NCBI GenBank assembly: GCA_965262785.1
Contig: OZ253559.1
Coordinates: 868,001 to 932,000 of the forward strand
DNA from: G965218495 sp965262785
GTDB taxonomy: Bacteria > Bacteroidota > Rhodothermia > Rhodothermales > Bin80
Direction of reading: 5' to 3'
DNA length: 64,000 bases
A program made the position numbers and the translations under genes. The notes under the pieces were generated by a model. The model ran no database searches, had not been told where the DNA came from, and was given only the letters and a program-made list of their open reading frames with translations. Shown here in pieces: positions 58,767 through 64,000 of this stretch. The stretch's first letter is position 1; the number at the start of each line of letters is the position of its first letter.

Positions 58767-60431
58767 ATGGCCAAAGAGATCATCATCAACGCGGAGAAAG
58801 CACAGACGCAGATTGCCATCGTGGAAGATGGCACGCTGGCGGAACTCCATGTGGAGCACGCCAAGAGTGAGCGAACCGTGGGCGACATTTACCTCGGTCG
58901 GATCCGACGCCTTGTGCCAAGCATCAAGGCTGCCTTTGTAGACATTGGGCAGTCTCAAGATGCCTTTTTGCACTACACCGACTTGGATGAAAATCTGGCG
59001 CAGTTACTTTCTTATGCACAGGAAGAGGCGCCCAGCCTGCAGGAGAATCCTCCGCAGCTAGCGACACCGAAGCCCAAACGAAGCGCACGGCCCGGTTGGA
59101 AGCGCCGTAAACACGGGTCGCTGGACCTTCTGAAGAAGAACCAGCGCATCCTCGTGCAAGTCGTCAAAGAACCGATCTCGACCAAGGGTACACGTGTGAC
59201 CACCCGCATATCGCTGGCCGGTCGCTTTCTGGTGCTGGTTCCAGTGGCGGACCTCACCGCCGTGTCGCGCAAAATTTCTTCTCAGAAAGAACGCCGCCGC
59301 CTGCGTACCCTGGTGCAGCGACTCCGGCCGGCAGGCTTCGGCATCATTGTGCGCACGGTGGCCAAGGGAAAGGATCGCGCTGCGATAGAAAACGACCTGA
59401 AGTTGCTCTTGAAACGGTGGAGGCAACTGGAAAAGCAGATAGCCGGTACCGAGAAGGTGCCCGCCAAGGTGCATGCGGATGTCAACATGGTTTCGTCGAT
59501 TATCCGGGACCTCTTTTCCAATGATTACGACCGAATCCTGGTCGATGAGCCTCGTATGCATCGCAACATTCAGCGGTACATCCAGGCTGTAGCGCCGCAT
59601 CTGGCCCGTGTCGTGAAGCTGCACAAAGACAGTCGCCCCATATTCCAGGTTACCAAGCTCCAGTCGACCATTGAAGACGTCTTTAGCCAGAACGTGCAGC
59701 TGCCCTCGGGTGGTTACCTCGTCATTGAGCAGACGGAGGCGATGCATGTCATTGACGTAAACTCGGGAAGCGGTCGACAGACGAGAAACATGAGTCACGA
59801 GGAATACGCGCTCAAGGTGAACCTGGAGGCCGCGCGCGTTGTGGCTCGACAGGCGCGACTGCGCGACCTGGGCGGCATCATTGTGGTCGACTTTATTGAT
59901 ATCCGCGACTTGAAAGATCGCCAGAAGGTCTTTGAGGTGCTCAAGGAGGGTTTTCAATCGGACCGCGCGGCGACCAAAGTCTTGCCGATGAGCGACATCT
60001 GTCTCATCCAGATCACGCGGCAGCGCACGCGCCCGAGCATCACAGCGCGAGACGGCTCGGCGTCCGATGAACCGCTCCGAGGCGGACATGCCTCGCCACG
60101 AGACCTGGTCGCCTCAATGGAGGCATGGTTGGGTGCCCATTGTAACGGCTCCTCCGCTAAGCTCTTCCTGCATGTGCATCCCTTTACGGCGGCTTACCTC
60201 AAGCGCGGAGTTACGAGCCTATGGCTCCAGTGGCAGCTGCGCCACAAGGTGCGTATAGTACTTAAGGAAAAGCCCAAAATGAATGTGATGGGCTATCGTT
60301 TTGAATTGCCCAGCGGTCCGCGCCAGAATCGCGCACCGGTTGACGTTTCACAGCAGCGCAGCGGGAGCGGCAACGGAGCGAGGCACTCCAGGAAGCGGCC
60401 GGTAGTAGCAGCCGAGGAGGATGCAGCGTGA
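58767..60431 (+). CDS. rng: Ribonuclease G/E family endoribonuclease
   Basis: 554 residues. The N-terminus KEIIINAEKAQTQIAIVEDG and the S1-like part VGDIYLGRIRRLVPSIKAAF-VDIGQSQDAFLHY are typical. A basic insertion (PKPKRSARPGWKRRKHGS) interrupts the S1 domain, as in Bacteroidota RNase G. Catalytic Asp residues are in MHVIDVNSGSGR and IIVVDFIDIRDLKDR. There is no long RNase E C-terminal scaffold, so RNase G is the better name. It matures rRNA 5' ends and cuts mRNAs. First gene of a five-gene packed run; the next gene starts inside its stop codon. Confidence 0.93.
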   Translation: MAKEIIINAEKAQTQIAIVEDGTLAELHVEHAKSERTVGDIYLGRIRRLVPSIKAAFVDIGQSQDAFLHYTDLDENLAQLLSYAQEEAPSLQENPPQLATPKPKRSARPGWKRRKHGSLDLLKKNQRILVQVVKEPISTKGTRVTTRISLAGRFLVLVPVADLTAVSRKISSQKERRRLRTLVQRLRPAGFGIIVRTVAKGKDRAAIENDLKLLLKRWRQLEKQIAGTEKVPAKVHADVNMVSSIIRDLFSNDYDRILVDEPRMHRNIQRYIQAVAPHLARVVKLHKDSRPIFQVTKLQSTIEDVFSQNVQLPSGGYLVIEQTEAMHVIDVNSGSGRQTRNMSHEEYALKVNLEAARVVARQARLRDLGGIIVVDFIDIRDLKDRQKVFEVLKEGFQSDRAATKVLPMSDICLIQITRQRTRPSITARDGSASDEPLRGGHASPRDLVASMEAWLGAHCNGSSAKLFLHVHPFTAAYLKRGVTSLWLQWQLRHKVRIVLKEKPKMNVMGYRFELPSGPRQNRAPVDVSQQRSGSGNGARHSRKRPVVAAEEDAA

Positions 60432-61114
60432 AGAGCCGCCCAGCCGCTCTTGCTGTTGCGCTAGGCCTGTGCCTGCTGGCGCCTGTGCCAGTGGCTTCAC
60501 AGCCCGTCGCAGTGCGTGCAGTGAGTGTGGCAGTCGGCGCCGTGGGCTTTGCCCATACCGGAAACAGCGCTGCGGGCCGGCACTACGAATACGAAGGGCC
60601 GGTGCTGGCGGTTGTTTACCAGCAGCCCAGCCTAATTGCTTCGGCTGCGCTGGGAACGGGTAGCCCTACGCTGCTGGACTTAGCAATATCCGGCTGGTTG
60701 GGCTTGCGCGCGCTGGAAGTCCAGAAACGCGGCCTGAAAGTACCCGTAATTCTGACAATCGGCCACCGTCGCGCCTACACAAGTAGTAAGGCATGGTGGG
60801 ACGCTACGCGGTTTGGGGTGGGCGTGGGCGTTCAATGGGCGCCCCCGCAAACAGATCTGACAGTGCGTGCCAACCCTACGCTAAGCGTGGTGACGAGTAC
60901 GTTGGCTACAGGCTATGGCTTTGCTCCAGGGGCGGAAGCGGACGCAGCCCTGGTGCTAGCGCAGGTGCGACCTGGAATGTACCTGGAGCTGGGTTACAAC
61001 TTCAGGTTTCAGGTTTGGAATATCAATCCGCCACGGGATGTGACCTCAGAGCTAAGTCGCTCCCTTGACTATGAGTGCGTGATGCATGTCGCGCGTCTGG
61101 GGCTCCGCTTCTAG
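60428..61114 (+). CDS. Putative outer-membrane beta-barrel protein
   Basis: 228 residues from the GTG at 60428, which overlaps the rng stop by four bases (GTGA). The signal peptide is RPAALAVALGLCLLAPVPVA. The rest has alternating hydrophobic strands typical of a small barrel (FGVGVGVQWAPPQTDLTVRA; MYLELGYNFRFQVWNI) and ends in an aromatic residue (HVARLGLRF), as outer-membrane proteins do. No family was recognised. Its place between rng and an MBL hydrolase in a packed operon suggests co-expression only, not a shared pathway. Confidence 0.65.
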   Translation: MKSRPAALAVALGLCLLAPVPVASQPVAVRAVSVAVGAVGFAHTGNSAAGRHYEYEGPVLAVVYQQPSLIASAALGTGSPTLLDLAISGWLGLRALEVQKRGLKVPVILTIGHRRAYTSSKAWWDATRFGVGVGVQWAPPQTDLTVRANPTLSVVTSTLATGYGFAPGAEADAALVLAQVRPGMYLELGYNFRFQVWNINPPRDVTSELSRSLDYECVMHVARLGLRF

Positions 61115-61115
61115 T

Positions 61116-61379
61116 ATGCGTCTTAAGCCACGGCGGCTGGTTCGGGCAATGGAAGACGCTGCCACGCGGCTCGGCGTCACCATTCGGTGGGAAAAAGGAC
61201 AGTTCCACGGGGGACGCTGTACAATTGAAGGCAAGGAAATCGTAGTCCTCAACAAGCGGAATCCAGCAGAAACGCAATTGGCCATCCTTGCGGAAGTGCT
61301 GCAAGAACTCCCCTTGGATTCCATATACATTCGTCCGGCCGTGCGCGAGGACATCAACGCCCTCCTTGTAAAGGACTGA
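61116..61379 (+). CDS. Conserved-looking small protein, unknown
   Basis: 87 residues from the ATG at 61116, one base after the preceding stop. It reads RLVRAMEDAATRLGVTIRWE, then GGRCTIEGKEIVVLNKRNPA and LAILAEVLQELPLDSIYIRP. The pattern is that of a compact alpha/beta protein without membrane segments. I recall similar short proteins next to MBL-hydrolase genes in Bacteroidota but cannot name the family. It ends one base before the next gene. Confidence 0.6.
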   Translation: MRLKPRRLVRAMEDAATRLGVTIRWEKGQFHGGRCTIEGKEIVVLNKRNPAETQLAILAEVLQELPLDSIYIRPAVREDINALLVKD

Positions 61380-61380
61380 C

Positions 61381-62163
61381 ATGCGGGTCACTCTCCTGGG
61401 GACGGGGACATCGGTAGGCATTCCGATTATCGGCTGTACCTGCACGGTCTGTACGTCAACAGATCCGCGGGACGTGCGTACGCGCTGCTCCTGCCACATC
61501 CAGATGCCCGGGCTAAGCATCGTCATTGATGCGGGCCCCGACTTCCGGCAGCAAGCGCTCCGTGAAAGTCTTATCTCCATTGACGCGCTGCTGATCACCC
61601 ATCACCACAATGACCATGTCGCGGGGCTGGATGAACTCAGGCCGTATTTCTTTGACAACCGGAAGCCCTTGCCGTGCTACGCCAGCGACGCGGCGCAGCG
61701 AACACTGCGGCAGATGTTTCCATGGATATTTGATCCTCACGCCAGGTACGCCGCGGCACCCAAACTGCAGCTGAAGGCATGTACGCACCCGTTTCAGGTG
61801 CGTAGCCGTTACGGCGGCCCTGCATCGGTACTCGTTTGGCCCATAGAACTGCGCCACGGAAACATGGACGTGCTCGGCTTCCGGATCGAACGTTTTGCGT
61901 ACCTTACTGACACCAGCCATGTGCCCGAGAAAGCATACGACGACCTGCAAGACCTGGATGTACTTGTCATAGATGCCTTGAGGCATAAGCCGCACAGCAA
62001 GCACCTAACTATCGGAGAGGCGGTTGCGGTGGCGGCACGTGTGAGAGCGCGCCAGACGATTTTGATTCATATGACCCACGGCGTAAAGCATTCCGAGGAG
62101 GATGCCAAGCTGCCTGACGGGGTCATGTTAGGGTATGACGGCCTTTCCTTTGGTGTGCACTGA
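61381..62163 (+). CDS. MBL-fold metallo-hydrolase (PhnP / phosphodiesterase-like)
   Basis: 260 residues. The metal motif HxHxDH is seen as ITHHHNDHVAGLDELRPYFF. The start LLGTGTSVGIPIIGCTCTVC and CTSTDPRDVRTRCS carries cysteines that bind a structural zinc in PhnP-type proteins. IVIDAGPDFRQQAL, LTDTSHVPEK and ILIHMTHGVKH supply further metal ligands. Related enzymes cleave cyclic phosphodiesters. The exact substrate is unknown; no phn gene is nearby. Part of the rng-aroQ run. Confidence 0.88.
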   Translation: MRVTLLGTGTSVGIPIIGCTCTVCTSTDPRDVRTRCSCHIQMPGLSIVIDAGPDFRQQALRESLISIDALLITHHHNDHVAGLDELRPYFFDNRKPLPCYASDAAQRTLRQMFPWIFDPHARYAAAPKLQLKACTHPFQVRSRYGGPASVLVWPIELRHGNMDVLGFRIERFAYLTDTSHVPEKAYDDLQDLDVLVIDALRHKPHSKHLTIGEAVAVAARVRARQTILIHMTHGVKHSEEDAKLPDGVMLGYDGLSFGVH

Positions 62164-62168
62164 CTACT

Positions 62169-62588
62169 GTGAAGATTCTCATTCTTAATGGACCCAACCT
62201 TAACCTGCTCGGCGAGCGGGACCCCGGAGTCTATGGGTTTTTTTCGCTCAAGACCATTGAGGAGAACCTGGTCCGGGCATTTGAACAGGTGGATTTCGAG
62301 TTTTTTCAGAGCAACTCGGAGGGCGCCTTGATCGATCGGTTGCACGCAGCGCATGCCGACAAGGTGGTTGGTGTGGTGTTTAACCCAGGCGCGTATACTC
62401 ACACATCGGTGGCGCTTCGGGATGCCATTGCAGCCATCACGCCGCCGGTCGTGGAGGTGCACATCTCCAACATCTACGCGCGCGAGGAATATCGGCACCG
62501 CTCAATAACTGCGCCCGCGTGTGCAGGACAGATTTCAGGTCTTGGTACGCGCGGCTACATCCTGGCCGTGGCCTACCTCATCCAATAA
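62169..62588 (+). CDS. aroQ: 3-dehydroquinate dehydratase, type II
   Basis: 139 residues from the GTG at 62169. ILILNGPNLNLLGERDPGVYG contains the catalytic loop, with the Tyr in VYG (G-rich here: PGVYGFFSL) and the flexible-loop Arg in LGERDP. FNPGAYTHTSVALRDAI holds the conserved Asn, and VEVHISNIYAREEYRHRSI the catalytic His. It makes 3-dehydroshikimate in the shikimate pathway. Last gene of the packed run. Its 3' end overlaps the convergent nadE end by about 54 bases. Confidence 0.95.
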   Translation: MKILILNGPNLNLLGERDPGVYGFFSLKTIEENLVRAFEQVDFEFFQSNSEGALIDRLHAAHADKVVGVVFNPGAYTHTSVALRDAIAAITPPVVEVHISNIYAREEYRHRSITAPACAGQISGLGTRGYILAVAYLIQ

Positions 62589-64000
62589 GGCTGACCGGTG
62601 GTCCCAGCGCATGACGACGGGCAGGTGCCTCCCCGCACCAAAGGCTTTGGATGTGACTCTCAGGCAAGGTGAAGCCTGCCTTCTTTTGTATTCGTTGCGA
62701 TCAACCTGGCGGAGCGTCTTTGCTACGAGGGCTTCGTCAAAACCTGTGGCTTGAGAAATCTGCTGCAAATTCTGCTGCTCTTCTATGTACCTGCGCAGCA
62801 CTTCATCGAGAACCTCGTAAGGAGGCAGGGAATCCTGGTCCGTCTGGTTGGGGCGCAGCTCAGCGGAGGGCGCCTTGCAGATGGTGTTCTCCGGGATTCT
62901 TGTACCGCACCGGTTTATGAAGCGGGCAAGCCGGTAGACGTGGCCCTTCAATACATCGCCGAGCACACTCAGCCCGCCATTCATGTCACCATAGAGCGTG
63001 GCATAGCCCACCGACAACTCGCTCTTGTTGCCAGTAGACAGCAGGAGGTAGTTGAACTTGTTGGATAGCGCCATCAGGATAGTACCCCGTGCCCTGGCCT
63101 GGATGTTCTCTTCGGCAACATCCGGCGCGGTGCCCGCAAAGGAACTTGCCAGCGCCTTGCCAAAGGCGGCCACGGCACCCTTGATCGGAATGGTGACCAG
63201 CGGGATCTCCAGCGCACCCGCCAGGGCCGCGGCATCATCGACGCTGTGCGCTGAAGAATACTTTGACGGCATAGACACACCTACAACCCTGTCTGAACCC
63301 AGAGCGCGCACGGCCAGCGCACAGGTGACGGCGGAGTCAATGCCACCCGAAAGCCCGATTACTACCTTGGTAAAGACATCCGCCTTGCAGAAGTAGTCAC
63401 GTATTCCGAGCACCAGGGCATCGTGGAGCCGAGCAATGGAATCCGCTGGCGGCGCAGGCGTGCCAGCAGACCCGTCTGTGTCCCAGAGTGCCAGTGCTTC
63501 CTCAAACGCCTTCATGCGCAGCAGCACCTGGCCGCCCGGCCCAAAAACGCAGCTGGTTCCATCAAAGACGAGCTCCGTATTCGCGCCGACCTGGTTCACG
63601 AAGACGTACGGGATGCCGTGCGTCCTGGTGCTATGGGCGATAAGCTCCTCGCTTCCAGCGCGCGTGCCAATTGCAAAGGGGGACGCGCAGATGTTTACGA
63701 ATAAGTCTGCCCCGGCGGCAGCAAGCTCTGCGACGGGATTCGCGTCATACAACATGTGGGCCGCGGGCTTGGTGTTCCAGAGGTCTTCGCAGACATGAAT
63801 GCCAAGGGCCAAGCCGCGCCAGCGGACGGCATCGCGGCGAACGCCCGGCTCGAAGTGGCGGCGCTCGTCAAACACGTCATATGTAGGCAACAGTGCCTTA
63901 TGTACTTCGCCTAGCTTTTTGCCGTCTTCGTACAGAAACGCGGCATTGTGCAGGGGCTTGCCTGCCCCGCGCTCATTTGGCGCGAGCCCGCCCACGATGA
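62535..64000 (-). CDS. nadE: Glutamine-dependent NAD+ synthetase (N-terminal end beyond window)
   Basis: The frame is open to the window edge. The part present covers the end of the nitrilase-like glutaminase domain (LYEDGKKLGEVHKALLPTYD with the catalytic Lys; LGIHVCEDLWNTKPA with the catalytic Cys) and the whole synthetase domain with the P-loop GLSGGIDSAVTCALAVRALG and NKSELSVGYATLYGDMNGGL. The usual end KVTSKAFG.GR is seen as RVTSKAFGAGRHLPVVMRWD, then a tail of about 20 extra residues overlaps aroQ. It amidates deamido-NAD using glutamine. About 100 N-terminal residues lie outside. Confidence 0.94.
   Translation of the reverse strand, partial: IVGGLAPNERGAGKPLHNAAFLYEDGKKLGEVHKALLPTYDVFDERRHFEPGVRRDAVRWRGLALGIHVCEDLWNTKPAAHMLYDANPVAELAAAGADLFVNICASPFAIGTRAGSEELIAHSTRTHGIPYVFVNQVGANTELVFDGTSCVFGPGGQVLLRMKAFEEALALWDTDGSAGTPAPPADSIARLHDALVLGIRDYFCKADVFTKVVIGLSGGIDSAVTCALAVRALGSDRVVGVSMPSKYSSAHSVDDAAALAGALEIPLVTIPIKGAVAAFGKALASSFAGTAPDVAEENIQARARGTILMALSNKFNYLLLSTGNKSELSVGYATLYGDMNGGLSVLGDVLKGHVYRLARFINRCGTRIPENTICKAPSAELRPNQTDQDSLPPYEVLDEVLRRYIEEQQNLQQISQATGFDEALVAKTLRQVDRNEYKRRQASPCLRVTSKAFGAGRHLPVVMRWDHRSALLDEVGHGQDVAARTKT

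Overview
The window looks like chromosome from a member of the Rhodothermota/Bacteroidota side of the FCB group. This rests on a 16S gene with Rhodothermales-like character, a three-gene sdhCAB operon with a b558-type cytochrome, TonB-receptor and TolC genes, many six-bladed beta-propeller lipoproteins, and moderately high GC. The assignment is an inference: no database search was possible.

Layout. 1-2.4 kb: M50 protease (cut by the window edge), small secreted protein, pyrR, PASTA protein. 2.4-7.7 kb: a complete rRNA operon (16S, tRNA-Ile, tRNA-Ala, 23S, 5S) with boxA-like antitermination signals. 7.8-10.5 kb: a TPP riboswitch with intrinsic terminator controlling a TonB-dependent receptor, presumably for thiamin uptake. 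10.8-16.8 kb: Spx/ArsC-like protein, beta-propeller lipoprotein, purL, trxA, trxB. 46-64 kb: core metabolism again, with a D-aminoacylase-like amidohydrolase, acyl-CoA carboxylase beta subunit, LysM lytic transglycosylase, Na/Ca-type exchanger, sdhCAB, citrate synthase, and the packed operon rng - outer-membrane protein - small protein - MBL hydrolase - aroQ, facing nadE (cut by the window edge).

The accessory zone, 16.8-46 kb, is a graveyard of mobile DNA. An IS1634-family element is flanked by 128-bp direct repeats and carries an IS110/IS1111-type element inside its transposase. A second, nearly identical IS110 copy lies beside it, followed by an ISL3 element with a perfect 8-bp target duplication. 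Further on, a HlyD-type efflux adaptor gene next to tolC is split by an IS21 element (7-bp duplication). The IS21 istA is split by a serine-recombinase mobile unit (DUF5372-like, HTH, recombinase), and that recombinase is split by a two-ORF IS256-like element (8-bp duplication). This is a four-level nest in which every junction can be read to the base. Around these lie an ISNCY transposase, an rpoD-like pseudogene, beta-propeller paralogues and a decayed copy, a PIN toxin remnant, and IS1380 and tyrosine-recombinase scraps.

Most notable: the two IS110 copies are almost identical in their transposase genes but differ in a short hairpin of the 3' non-coding region by compensatory base-pair changes. 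This is what a structured, retargetable guide (bridge/seek) RNA would show. The IS256-like element is also unusual: it encodes a catalytically dead transposase paralogue translationally coupled to the intact one.
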